DNA from: Utricularia gibba
Taxonomy: Eukaryota > Streptophyta > Magnoliopsida > Lamiales > Lentibulariaceae
Assembly (NCBI GenBank): GCA_002189035.1
Contig: CM007990.1
Span: 992,001 to 1,056,000, forward strand
Direction of reading: 5' to 3'
Length of the DNA: 64,000 nt
Part shown: positions 23,297 to 34,684 of the stretch, piece after piece
Numbering within the stretch: position 1 is the stretch's first letter
How the letters are laid out: each line of letters starts with the position of its first letter
Position numbers and translations under genes: made by a program
Notes under the pieces: model-generated
The model's input: only the letters and a program-made list of their open reading frames with translations
What the model was told of the DNA's origin: nothing
Database searches by the model: none

Positions 23297-23746
23297 CGTC
23301 TCTCTTTGAAGTGTGCATGCTTCCCTTCAACCTGTGAGCAGATTATACAGTGGTCTCCGCCTCAGTATCATCCAATATCAACTGAAGAAGAAGATTCCGA
23401 GCAAAGAGCTATGGGAGACACAGATGGCATATAAAACAAGCATCAATAGAAGCCAATGAGAGCCACCAAAACACAAGAAACCAAATAAATCCCCAAGCAT
23501 GTGGTTCCAGAAGTATCAAATAAACATAAGTCAGATTCACCATCAAGGAAACAAGTTAGACAGATACAAATTGCACAGACAAGATCAAAAAAATGGGGGA
23601 TTGAGTGTGCAACCATCTCAATTCTCAGCATCAAACTAGCAAGAAGGGAAAACAAACTCTATCAAGCTGCTTTCTGGGCTGAAAAAACAACAACGGTGTA
23701 CAAGCAGACAAAGATTTATATACTTCGGGTTCAAATAACGGGGTAA
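23297..23746. other. 3' flank of histone H1 gene
   Basis: This probably includes the H1 3' untranslated region (minus strand), next to the stop at 23747. No other feature seen. Confidence 0.4.
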
Positions 23747-24759
23747 CTACTTCTTTCCCTTCTTAGCTACTGCCTTCTTTGCCGGAGATTTCGAAACCCT
23801 GGCAGGAGCCTTTCTTACAGGCGCCTTCCTAACCGCAGGTGGCTTTCTCGTTGGAGTGGAAACCTTCTTTCCGGGGAAAGACCTAGTGACTGTCTTCGAT
23901 GCCTTAGCGGGGCGTTTACTCTCAGCCTTCGTCTTTTCCGGAGCCTTTCTCTTGGTCCCAGTAGCCTTTGGCTTTGCCGGTGATGCAGATGCTGCCTTGG
24001 ATCTCGCAGCGGACTTGGGCTTCGCAACTGGCTTCGGCTTCGGCTTCGCTGCAGGTTTGGATTTTGGGGAGCCTTGGACTTGGGCCTCGCGGACGACTTA
24101 GGTTTCGCAATCGTCTTGGGGGCGGCGACCTTCTTCTTGCTAGCAGCAGTCTCGGACTTCGTTTTAGCATCGGATTTGGCCTTGGAAGCAGCCTTAGGCT
24201 TGGGTTTCGCCAAAGACTTCGGTTTCGCTGGAGCGGATTTCTTTTCCTGAGAAGAAGCAACCGCTGGTCTGGATCGAGTGGGCGGAAGCTTATACGAACT
24301 CTTGACCTTAACAAGTTTTCCATTGACGACAAGCTTCTTCAACTGAACCAACAAAATCTTCCTGAAATTAGGCGGCAGAGCCTTCTGCTTATCCTCGATG
24401 AACTTTGTGATTGCGTACTGGCTTGATCCTGTCCTGTCCTTAAGCGTTTCAACAGCTTCCTTAACCATCTACACGCGCAAACCCAATGAATCATTTATCC
24501 CTTCATCGAATTCAACACCGATAAAAATCACAACTCCGATCTAGCAACTAACCTCAAAGTACGGTGGGTGGGTCGGTGCACTGCGCTTTTTCGGGGCAGG
24601 AACCTTCTTCGCCTTAGCTTCTTTAGACGCTGCTGCCTTCTTACTCTTCGCAGCTTTCGGCGCCTCCTCGCTCTTCTCCTCCACGTGCTCCTCCTCCGCC
24701 GCTGGCGGAGGCTCAGCAACTGGCTCCACACTCGGCACCGGAGCTTCTACATCCGCCAT
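23747..24759 (-). CDS. Linker histone H1 (one-base frameshift in tail)
   Basis: Two exons: 24553-24759 and 23747-24468, giving 309 residues after one base is restored. An acidic/Ala-Lys N-terminal tail (MADVEAPVPSVEPVAEPP) precedes the winged-helix GH1 domain at about 62-125 (HPPYFE then MVKEAVETLKDRTGSSQYAI, FRKILLVQLKKLVVNGKLVK). The intron splits this domain, as is usual in plant H1. A long Lys/Pro/Ala tail follows, with many KPK and AKP repeats. The frame breaks at the G-run 24066-24069 (minus strand CCCC); one more C returns the Lys/Pro reading to the final KKGKK. Exon 2 is 722 nt where 723 is needed. H1 binds linker DNA at the nucleosome dyad. Promoter elements typical of histone genes lie upstream. 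Confidence 0.93.
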
Positions 24760-24862
24760 GGGAGACACCTTCGAGAATCTAGGGGTAGGGAAATTGGGGA
24801 AATCGCAACACAGATCCACGTACCCAACTACGATGCAAGTCACACATCCGAAGCTAGCCGCT

Positions 24863-24927
24863 CTTAAATACCGAGCGTTAATCCGAATGGTGAAATCTGA
24901 TTGGTCCGCATCTCATGGACGCGGATC
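24863..24927 (-). promoter_or_regulatory. Histone H1 promoter: TATTTAAG box and octamer CGCGGATC
   Basis: On the minus strand TATTTAAG lies at 24863-24870, about 105 bp before the ATG. CGCGGATC, the octamer of plant histone gene promoters linked to S-phase expression, lies at 24920-24927 on the plus strand, that is in inverted orientation to the gene. Confidence 0.55.
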
Positions 24928-27504
24928 CTCAGCACCCCGCAAGTTTAAATTTCGTCCGTTGGATGCCAACCGAATCTACGGCGCCCACTTTTCCTCCCGG
25001 TCTAATGGATCCATTTCACCAAAAGTTGCACCTCATTAGAGGCTTAGGGTGTGTTTTTGTTCCCCATTCAATCGACCATAACTTACCCTAAAATAATCAT
25101 ATCACTCCAATTTTTATCACATTTCGTTGCATTTTTCGTAAGCTATCCAATGAATCCTCATTTGCGTCATTTGCCTAAGTATTTGAGGAGAAATTGCATT
25201 CCAAACATGAAGTGGTCATGATGCAAGTTTTTGTGTACAATGATCAAGTTCACCACAATTGCACTACAGTGCCCTATCTTAAATCCAATTCTATGCATTG
25301 CATCTTATACTAGGCTAAAATGGGTAGCTACACAAACTTGAATCACAACATTCTGACACCATTTACCCCGTCAAATTTCGACTCAAAGCACGACGAAGAT
25401 GAACATGTTCATAGTGACCACTCATACCCAGTGCTGATACATTCCTCTAAATGCCTTGAACCTAAGGCTCCCATTCTGCTGCATAAATACATCATTGATG
25501 GTCATAATTATTAGAACAAACAATCTTACATCAAAATTTAACTATAAAATAATGAATTATATAAGAGATTATGTATCAATATTAATTGATTTGATATAAT
25601 CTTTTTTAATGTGATTTACGTTTTTTATGTACTTAAGTTTCACATCTACTCATCTAATTCATTAGATCCTTAATTTCAACAGTAAATATATATAATTGAG
25701 CCCACACAAGACAACATGCAGCGATCAAGTGAACCCAAATATGCTCCCTTTTCCACGGGGGTGCATGAGCCTTGAGCAAGAGGGGTTCTCGGCTCCGGTG
25801 CAGCCCACCTGATCTGATATCCCTCCGCCTCCCGGAGCGACGGTTCAGCCTCCGCCCCGAGTTGAAAGAGAGAGTTTCGGAAACACAGATGGTGTGCCGA
25901 TGCATCGGAATACTGTGAGACAATTCAATGTGACTGCTTTGACCAGAATAGTTCTGACGGCTCCGATGGAGACTATACTCTCTTGTGCAAATTGGGGCAT
26001 GGAAATGGAAGCTCTGCCAAACAAAGGGGGGCATATAATGAATCCAGTGGAACTAACAGAACGTGTGTAGCCAAGCTGAGCAACTTCTTCAAAGATTACA
26101 GAACTTCAATCAAGCACGCAAATTGAAACACATCCCCAACTTTGTTAAACTTATGAATTCCATGTGCTGGACGAACATTCATGTGTGTGAACTCTAAATG
26201 TATTCAAACGTAAATCGCAACTTGAAATTATGAATTCCATATGCCAGGCACGTTCATGTGCATATATGAACTCAAAATATATTAAAATGTGCATCACATT
26301 AGAAAATATTATATACTTAATTATATTAATTACTCAATTTCACACCTTTTCTCTATGCTCCAGCATCATCCATCCATACGTGGACCGTATCATAGGTAAC
26401 TTGTTGGATTGTTGCTAATATTGGAATCGAATGTATTTATTTTGATAACAATATTGTTTATGTAAAGATTTTTTACGAACATAAGTTGTTTGAAACAGAT
26501 TATTATTGTTTTAAAGTTGTTTTTGAAAATGTAATTTTCAAGCAAATCTTCATGTTTTCCTTTGTTAAACATTAACTTCAACATTGGTATTTTTTTTATA
26601 TTTAAGTATTAATTTAATCTCAAATATTAGTCTTGTGCATTTTTTAATTGCTGACATGATGAGTCTCTTTTTTGATTTTGTGAACAATGTGTTTTTAATT
26701 GTAAAGCTATTGAACTTAATATTAAATCTTATTATGTTCCAACATTTTATTTCAATAAATGAAATCTTATTATATTTCATTTTTCAAGGACAATTCAAAA
26801 AACAAGATTGAAAGGGTTCTCCAATAAAAGAGAAGTTAGAATGGCTTATGTTACTGAAAAAATGTTTTAAAAATAATTTTTTTATTATTAAACGCGAGTT
26901 ATTTTTTCTTCAAAATAACGTAAATTTAGAAACGTTTATTATTTTTAAGTTTGAAGATTTGATTTTTATTTTCTTAGAATCATTTCTCAAAAATTAATTA
27001 TCGAAAAGTATAACCTAATAGAACCTAAAAATACGTTTAAAATAGTTTATGCGACTTGAAAAATGCTTAAACACAATTTTATTTCAAAGACACCAAATAT
27101 AGAAAAGTTTGTTAAGTTAACGACAGAAATATATCTTATATTTTATTAAAAATTATTTAAAAGTGTTTTTTGAGAAATAAAATCAATTAAAGTTTAATGT
27201 TCTTTGTGTTTTTATTTAATAATTATTATGAAAAAAAAAAGAGAAATGAAAAGCAACTTTAAATCCTTACGTTGAAGGGACTGGAAAAGGGAATCTGTAA
27301 GAATTTTATGTTTTATTTGTTTTTATTTTTTTGCTGGAGAGAATTTCCCAAACTAGAAAAAAGCTGATTTCCCGGGAGGACCGACCATTTCTACTCCTCG
27401 CCTGACAGATGGTTCAAAACGGCGTCGTACGAAGGCGAATTTGAAGCTTTCAATTGGTTTCCTTCGCCTCCAATTTTACTTCAGCTCCTCCGCGAAATCG
27501 GGAA
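24928..27504. other. Long AT-rich intergenic region with one unexplained GC-richer frame
   Basis: About 2.5 kb without a recognisable gene. Bases 26200-27340 are AT-rich. On the minus strand 25654-26034 is a 126-codon frame in GC-richer sequence with a Trp- and Leu-rich end (HIWVHLIAACCLVWAQLYIF) that could be a membrane helix; a possible acceptor TTGGCAG lies inside its start. I do not recognise a family. It could be an exon relic. AACGGCGTCGT at 27418-27428 belongs to the PRA1 upstream region. Confidence 0.4.
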
Positions 27505-28077
27505 ATGGTTTCCTCCGGATACAGCAGTCTGCCGCCCTACGGCGGTGCAGGAGCCAGCGGTAGCGGGGCCTTCTCTGGCTTCGCGCTGCGAACGCCTTCA
27601 GTCTTCGCCACGCGCCGCCCATGGCGCGAATTGATTGCGCATCCGTCGTCCTACGGCGTCCCTGACGGCCTGCGCGATTTCGTCCTCCGTATCAAATTCA
27701 ACCTCGCCCATTTCCGCGTCAACTACGCGATGATCGCGCTGCTCGTTCTCTTCCTCAGCCTTGTGTACCATCCGATCTCGATGATCGTCTTTCTGGCGAT
27801 CTTCGTGCTCTGGCTTCTTCTCTACTTTTCCCGGGATGAGCCGATCGCGGTGTTCAGTTTCACGGTCGATGATCGCTTGGTGTTAGCGGTTCTTGGAGTC
27901 TTGACGGTGGTGTGTTTGATCCTCACCAGCGTATGGTTGAATGTTTTGGTAGCGCTTCTTGTTTCAGCGGCGATTGTGGTCCTGCACGCAGCCTTCCGAG
28001 TCACGGAGGATTTGTTTCTCGATGAAGGCGAGATCGCCGCCGCCGGTCTGGTTTCTGTAGTCGGATCCAGGTTTTGA
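27505..28077 (+). CDS. PRA1 family protein (Rab acceptor), intronless
   Basis: A single exon encodes 190 residues; the ATG at 27505 follows an in-frame stretch lacking ATG. The PRA1 domain covers about residues 40-175: TRRPWRELI, LRDFVLRIKFNLAHFRVNYA, then two hydrophobic hairpins (ALLVLFLSLVYHPISMIVF and LVLAVLGVLTVVCLILTSVW) joined by FSRDEPIAVF, and a tail FRVTEDLFLDEGE. This matches the PRA1.E/F branch of plants, whose members are intronless small membrane proteins. They sit in endoplasmic reticulum, Golgi or endosomal membranes and interact with prenylated Rab GTPases. The protein is complete, with no frame problem. Which PRA1 subgroup it belongs to cannot be settled by eye. Confidence 0.9.
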   Translation: MVSSGYSSLPPYGGAGASGSGAFSGFALRTPSVFATRRPWRELIAHPSSYGVPDGLRDFVLRIKFNLAHFRVNYAMIALLVLFLSLVYHPISMIVFLAIFVLWLLLYFSRDEPIAVFSFTVDDRLVLAVLGVLTVVCLILTSVWLNVLVALLVSAAIVVLHAAFRVTEDLFLDEGEIAAAGLVSVVGSRF

Positions 28078-28376
28078 ACAATGTTCCCTTCAACTTATTT
28101 TTGCATTTTTACATGAAGAAAAATTCTAGAAAATGCTGCTCATCATGTCAATGCACTGTACCCTGTTCATCTGCTGTAACAGCAATTGCTAGATAAATCA
28201 ATTGCCCTTTTGCTTAGTACCATGTGTGAAAATTCTCTTCTTTGAATGCACAATCTCAGAGTATCTATCAGTTCATCATCTAATCCGTACCCAATATCAG
28301 CCTCTAAAACACTCACTGTTGCAAAACAAGGAACCTTAATGAAATCTGCAGATAAACGTTACAAGGTGCCTGAGCA

Positions 28377-30536
28377 TCAACATAGGGGAGCTCTCCGAGA
28401 ATACCCCAGCACCATCACGAAATCTTTGGCGGAGGAACCGATCGGGGCTGATACCCTCCCAGCTGCCATTGTTTGGAGCCAGCGATCTCTAAGGTTACTG
28501 AGCGTGAGAGTGGGGATCACTGCTTGTCCCATGCATTTGATTTCGACCTGCAAAATGCAAGGTCTGTTAGCAACTCAGCATCAACCTCAAGGCGCCATCC
28601 ATACTCAGGGGCGAAGACTTACCTCTTCCTCACTTGAAAGGTCCAGCTTCGTTCTTACATACTTTTGAATGAAGGAAACTGGTATGCTTCCATCCCTGTT
28701 ACGAAACTTGTGAGCCATGTTGCATAATACTAAGATGCTCGTGCCAAGTTACATTTATGCAACATATTAGGGAGAAGAGACTGTGAGTCTACCAAAGAAG
28801 CAGATTTTCTGATATATCATTGTTATCATAATGAAGAATGTCATGCTCTTAGACATGATCGAGGACGATGGCTTACTTTATTCTCAAATAGCTCGCCGGA
28901 ATCTGTGGCAGTGGAGGTATGTCAGCTGCCCTGAAAATCAGTGGACAGGGATCAGAGAGAACTGATAGTAAGCTAAATCTTTAGATCCTCTGGTCCTTAT
29001 GAGGTCTGGGGTTGAAGAAAGCCTTACTGCATGTCGGACACTAGTGAAAACCAAATAGGATGGTTTCTGCAGTCGAACTTTGCACCACCAGCATCAAGCA
29101 CAACCTGGGGGTGGAACTGGAATTCTCCGAATTTTCGTGGGATCTTAGGCCGAGTTTTGCCGTGGTCATTGTGATGCTTCTCATCCTGAGCTTTTGATTT
29201 GCGCCTGTGCTCTTTACTTTTGGTTTTGTTGACAGCAGCATCTTCAGTGTCTTGCGAGTGCAGAGCTTCTGGTTTAGAACCTGATCCCTGGAAACTAAAT
29301 TTTGAAGACTTGCTTCGATTCGCAGCTTCAACCAAGCAATTTAAAGGCTTCCACAGATCGACTTTCATCTCCCACGCATCAGATGATCCATTTTCCTTCT
29401 TCATATCAGAACCAACGATATTCAATGGTTCACTAGACGCAGAATTCTGCAGCAAAAAGTGAAACTTTCTTTACTCTGAGTATAACAATGGAGAGTTGCG
29501 AACAACTGAACTTGCAACTGACATAACTCCATATCTCACCTGTCGTGCAAGAGTAGATTTGCTCGCCATCTCCGGCGAGCTAGAACTCTCATATTGGTCC
29601 TCTGTGGAGCCATCTTCTTTGTCTACAGGTTTTTCTATTGTAAAGGAGGCACCCTTTGAGACTTTCCTCACGACGGACTTCGATCTCCGACCCGTCATTC
29701 CGGCCTGTGCGGAAACTCTAGGAGTACTAACAACTAAAGATGATAGAGATCTCTCTTTTCTCTTTGCAGGCAGTGTAACCATGGCCACAGCTTCTGGAGC
29801 TTTCATCTTGATCCTCTTTGAAGGGAAAATCTTACATCTCACATCTTGTAAACTATGATCCGGTCTGAGAAAAAAATAAAAAAACAGGCAGAGTATTGAA
29901 TTCTAGCACACAATGCATCAAACTAATGCACCAAGAAACCAATCTCTCATCCACACTAAGCTCTACTCTCTTCACAAAACTTCGACACACCTATATCCCG
30001 AACATAACAAAGCATCATTTATCTAAAACCATTCAAAAGAAGCTCTTCTTTTTTTTTCTCTAGCAGGTAAGACAACACATGGATTGATCAATCTGACCTC
30101 AGCTTCTCTGTTGGAACACAGCCCAAGTCTATCTTGCACACCGGGCAGCATTCCATTTCCTCATCAGAGAGCTTCTTGTGTATGCATTTCCTGCAGACTG
30201 TTGAAGCAGATCCATGAGCACAGCATACAGGTAAAGTGCTCTACATTACCGGCAAGCATCATTCAGACAACAACTCTCGAATTCATTAATGTATGCATCG
30301 GGATCAAGAAACACAACTGACAAAATGCCTCATTTTTTTTAAGGGGAATCCAGAAACACAATTGGGTGATAAATGAAGGAAACCAGACAAGTGAAACCGG
30401 AAATAGGGAAGCAAAACCCACATGTGTGGAGACACTCAACGATAGTAGTCGCGTCACGGAAGAGCTTGTTGCAAAGTGGGCAAGTCATGCATGACGCTAC
30501 CGCCTCCCGCTTCACCGTCGCCACCTGATGCGACAT
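28377..30536 (-). CDS. DRIP2: RING E3 ligase of the DRIP (DREB2A-interacting protein) family
   Basis: Seven exons: 30422-30536, 30098-30197, 29540-29864, 29028-29446, 28877-28930, 28623-28695 and 28377-28547; phases agree, 418 residues. The C3HC4 RING at about 17-60 spans two exons (CMTCPLCNKLFRDATTI, then CLHTFCRKC joined over the splice, then ECCPVCKIDLGC). Next come KRKERSLSSLVVSTPRVSAQ, a Ser/Lys-rich middle, DLWKPLNCLVEAANRSK, and a RAWUL-like ubiquitin fold at the end (YLRIKDGSIPVSFIQKYV, VEIKCMGQAVIPTL, GSSAKDFVMVLGYSRR). The layout is that of Polycomb-group RING proteins. Arabidopsis DRIP1/2 ubiquitinate the drought factor DREB2A in the nucleus; whether this copy is DRIP1 or DRIP2 is not resolved. 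No frame error seen. Confidence 0.9.
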
Positions 30537-31720
30537 CACTCACCCCAATCACACACCAAATCCGAGAGATGCGCGCGAATCGCCCAAAGCCCACGCTTTT
30601 CAATCTGTGCATGCCGATACCCGCGCATGAAGAGCGAGATTTACGTCCATTTCTTACAACTCAGTGACACCTGCATTAAAGCCACAGAATAAACCGCATC
30701 TAAGCGCACTCACTAACAAATACAGACATCAATACGCACCCCAGCAGACGAGCGCTTCGAAATAAAGACGCTTTAACGATTGAACCTCAGAAATCTACAA
30801 ATCTGAGGACACCAAAGCAGGCGACCGGGATTCGGGAAGACAAATAACGTCCGATGGCGTGCACCCAACAACCCCCCGCCTGAGTTTGTGCGCGTATTTG
30901 CGTGGGTTTGGGAGCCGGAATCGAGAGACGAAAAAAGGGGTATGTAGAGAGAGAAAGAGGGAGAAGGAAGACAGTTCGTATGTGTGTGGACTTTTTACCA
31001 GCTCCGCTCATTTTGTGCAACTACCGCTAACATGTAATAAACTAATTAACAATTATTAATTAATAATTAACATAATTAAATACATTTCCCCACCAAAGAT
31101 TAATAATGATCCCATTATGTTTTAATGTTATATTTGGATATTATTCTATAAGAAAAGAATTTTTGAGCAGTACTTTAATAAAATAGAAATTGAATATATA
31201 TAATAAATTCATACACAATTTCAAGTTTCATTAAAATTCTTAATGAAATATATATAATGTCTTAATAAATTTATACAACGTTTTTTTAAAGGAAAAAATT
31301 GTTTTAAATTAAGAATTTCATTAAAATTTTGGATTTTCAACACAATTTCAAGTTTCAACTTTATCCTAAAGCAAAACATTTCTGAAATTTTGGTCGTTTT
31401 ATTGAAATTTCGTACGTTCGTATTCAATCTGAAATTTGAAAATTTCCGAATATTGGTTGGTTGATATATTATGGACAATATTTTTTTAATTAAAATATTA
31501 TATACTTAATTAAGATTAAAAAATATATATGAGAATATTGACTGCGGTAATAAGTAAAAACACGTGTTTTTTTAGGTGCATAGGACAAGTCATTGACCAT
31601 GACAAATGTGGTAGGAAGGAAGCGAAGCATTATGAGGGGTCGCCGCCCCCATCCCAATAATGCAATTCAAAAATCAAATGCCCAACGCCGCTAAAACGAC
31701 GCCGTTAGACTGACACTCCG
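30537..31720. other. Divergent region between DRIP gene and FBL17
   Basis: Bases 30537 to about 31000 are likely the DRIP leader and promoter (minus strand). Bases 31020-31560 are AT-rich without coding signal. ACGACGCCGTT at 31696-31706 is the exact reverse complement of an element upstream of the PRA1 gene. Confidence 0.4.
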
Positions 31721-31854
31721 GGCCCACGTTGACGCCAGCCTGAGATCTGGGCCTTAAAGCCCATATTTATCTGGGCCACCTAGTTAGGGTGGGGCCCATC
31801 GGGCCAAGTGCGGCAAAAGGTGGCTTTCAAACACAGAGGCGCCAAGTTTGCCGC
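31721..31854 (+). promoter_or_regulatory. FBL17 promoter: four site II elements and two E2F sites
   Basis: Site II elements TGGGCC/GGCCCA are at 31721-31726, 31748-31753, 31772-31777 and 31793-31798. E2F consensus TTTGCCGC is at 31847-31854 on the plus strand and at 31810-31817 on the minus strand (written GCGGCAAA). The start codon is at 31954. Both element types are known in genes expressed in dividing cells. Confidence 0.65.
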
Positions 31855-31953
31855 CTTCCCCCCGCGCTTTATTTCATCTGTCGTGTTCCACACTTTTCCC
31901 TCAGGCATCTTTTCGCGGCCGCCTGCGCGCCATCGGGATTTTACCTTTGGACG

Positions 31954-34684
31954 ATGCAGGGGAACCAGCGCCACCCTACAACCCCACTCTCTGACGCCGT
32001 TTCGCTCATCAAGCGCGGAAAGAAGCGTGGGAGCTACAACTGCGGCAGATGTGGCTTGCCTAAGAAGGGCCATAAATGTGCCGTCGCGAATCCCTTAGAG
32101 GGAGATGACGTTTCCATACAGGCCGTCGACGACGACCCCGATGTCGTTGGGATGGCCTGCGCCACGCCGCCACCGAGGGGACGGCGAGCTTTGTCGTTCG
32201 ATGATGTTAGCGTCGCCGATTCGATGGAGGACTTTGAGGAGGAGCGATTTGATCATGACGATCTATCGGATCTGGAAAATATTGGGAAGTTACCGGCGAG
32301 TTGTTGGTGGGAGATTCTGAGAAGGTTGCCGCCTGTCGGATTGCTCTCCGCGGCGGCCGTTTGCACGGGTTTTAGAGAGACAACTAGGCGGCTGTGGCGA
32401 GCGGCGGAGGAGCTTTCTCTAAGAGTTCCTGCGAAGGCGCAGGTCGGGTTTTTCGGATCCATGCTGCAGAAGTGCCCTGGACTGCAAAAACTCACACTTA
32501 GAATCGAAAGGTTTGGATCTTTACCGCAGATAGTCAGATCCAAGGTTTTAAGAAGGCGATCACTAGATCCACTAATCAAATGAACAATCAGTGATTTTGC
32601 ATTGGAGATAAAAACTGCCAGCGTGATGGATCCCCAGATCTATCATCGAATCATTCTATTTTTGTTCTGCAGTCATTAACAATGAACCACTCCATCGTAA
32701 AAAAGGCTAACTTCTGAATCTTGTTGGTGATTACCTTTATGTATTATCATGCTACAGTATGCCATATTGGTTAAATGTGGTTTTGGGATGTTTTTGCAGT
32801 GATTTTGATGCAACAATGCTTGCTTGCATTGCCTTTTCCTGCCCAAATTTGCTGTCTCTGGAGATCTTCATAGCTGAATCTTCTGTCAATCGAATATCTG
32901 GGTAGGGGATCTCGCTTGTTTCTTCCAACTGTACAGCCCTACTCATTTTGATCCACAATGATGCATATGTGATTTTGATCTCTTAACAGGGATGAGTTGT
33001 CTCGGTTCATAGCTGAGAAAAGATGCCTTTTAAATCTAAAGATGGACGGATGCTACAATCTTGGAGGGTTTTCATTTACTTCATCCAGTTTGTCCACACT
33101 TTGGCTTTCCGATCTCCACTCCCTCTCAAAAATGGTAAAGAAATCTCATGTTTTGGAGGCTGTGTCCATATACACTAGCTCCCATCTTTATCGTGATTGT
33201 GATCGTTTCCCAACAGGTTTTTAACTGCCCCAACTTGAAGGAGATTTCACTGAATTTCTCTCGCCAAGAAAATGATAGCACTGATCTCATTACTACCATG
33301 GAATCTTTAGGACGAACCTGCCCCAGGCTTCAGAACATCCACATTGGTTCGATCAAACTTTCGCACGAAGCAGTGCTTGCTCTCTCTGCTGCCAACTTGA
33401 GGTAAGTACTTATTTCTATGGAGAAATCAGTATTCTTTCCCATGGATTTTGACAAGTTTATCCCAACTTGTAGGTGCCTCCGCATGCTGTCACTTGTTCT
33501 TGGAAATGAGATAACTGATGCATCAGTTGCGGCTATTACATCAAGTTTTTCAAAACTAGACACGCTTGATCTCAGTGGGTGAGTTTGAAATATGAGATTT
33601 TCATGTAATGGGACAACCTGTAAATGATTTGTGGTGTTCCCATTACAGGTCAAGCATCAGCGACAGCGGCATTGGGATGATATGCAATGTATTTCCAGAC
33701 ACATTGTCAAAACTTTTGCTAGCTCTGTGTCCCAACATCACTTCCAGTGAGTTTAAACCCTGAGCCATGATCTGAATCTTTGCATGATGGATCTTCTTCT
33801 TACATTCTGCTTGCATGTTTATGCAGGCGGCATTCAGTTTGCGTCTGCGCAGCTTCCACGTCTAGAAGTAATGGACTGTGGAATGACCATATGTGATCCG
33901 AACTCCAGTGATGCTGTCAATGAACATGATGACGACATCGAATTGCACAGAACTCCCAACAGTAAGGTGCACCATGCGTACCAGAAGCTAATTATTAAAC
34001 ATAACCGGCTGAAAAAGCTGAGTTTATGGGGCTGTTCTGGGTTGGATGTAAGTGTCAAATAAATCACAAATGACATCTTTATATGCAATTCATGCTTCAT
34101 GCTGTTGTATAACTTGGAGGATCTCATTGCAGGCATTACATTTAAACTGCCCTCATCTCATTGATCTGAATCTCAATTCTTGCAAGAACTTGAGTCCAGG
34201 TACTTTCTTAAATCCCCAGTGTAGCTCGGCTAACAAAAGTCATCTTCGTTTAACGTATGCTTGTTTAACTTCAGGTAGACTTATTCTGCACTGCCCTAAC
34301 TTACAAGATGTACATGCTTTAGACTGTGAACACAAGCTCATCGAAACCATTGAAACTCAGGTATCAGAATCACCCAAGCACTTGTAAATGAATGAAGCTC
34401 CTTGCTCCAAACTGGTATCATGTTTATAAGTGATTTTGCGCAGGTAGACAGTTCTTCCTCATTATCAGAATACATGCTTCCACCCAAACGGTTACCCGAT
34501 GGCTCCAAACGAGTCCGGGTTCCATTTTCCGTTGGTTCTGTGGTAAGCCTACTGAATTTTCAAGCTCCCTTCCAAACATAATGAATATTGAAACCTAGAA
34601 TTCTCTCTATTGGACATGCAGCTACCCGATGGCGATACAAAATGCACAAGGATGGTGAAAAGACAATGCAGAGTGATTGTGTAA
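31954..34684 (+). CDS. FBL17: F-box/LRR protein FBL17
   Basis: Eleven exons: 31954-32510, 32800-32901, 32990-33134, 33217-33401, 33474-33578, 33649-33746, 33827-34047, 34133-34199, 34275-34360, 34444-34542 and 34622-34684; phases agree, 575 residues. A Cys/His motif RGSYNCGRCGLPKKGHKC near residue 25 is shared with FBL17 orthologs, then RRALSFDD, an F-box near 110-155 (LPASCWWEILRRLPPVGLL, RETTRRLWRAAEEL), and LRRs (GGFSFTSSSLSTLWLSDL, DLSGSSISDSGIGMICNVF, LIIKHNRLKKLSLWGCSGLD). FBL17 is the SCF substrate receptor that removes KRP-type CDK inhibitors. In Arabidopsis it is needed for the second pollen mitosis and controls S-phase entry. The promoter carries E2F sites. No frame error seen. Confidence 0.95.

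Noticed and set aside
24568-24867. Long frames antisense to histone H1
   Set aside because: They are mirror images of the Lys/Ala-rich H1 coding sequence, giving Leu/Arg-rich low-complexity readings.
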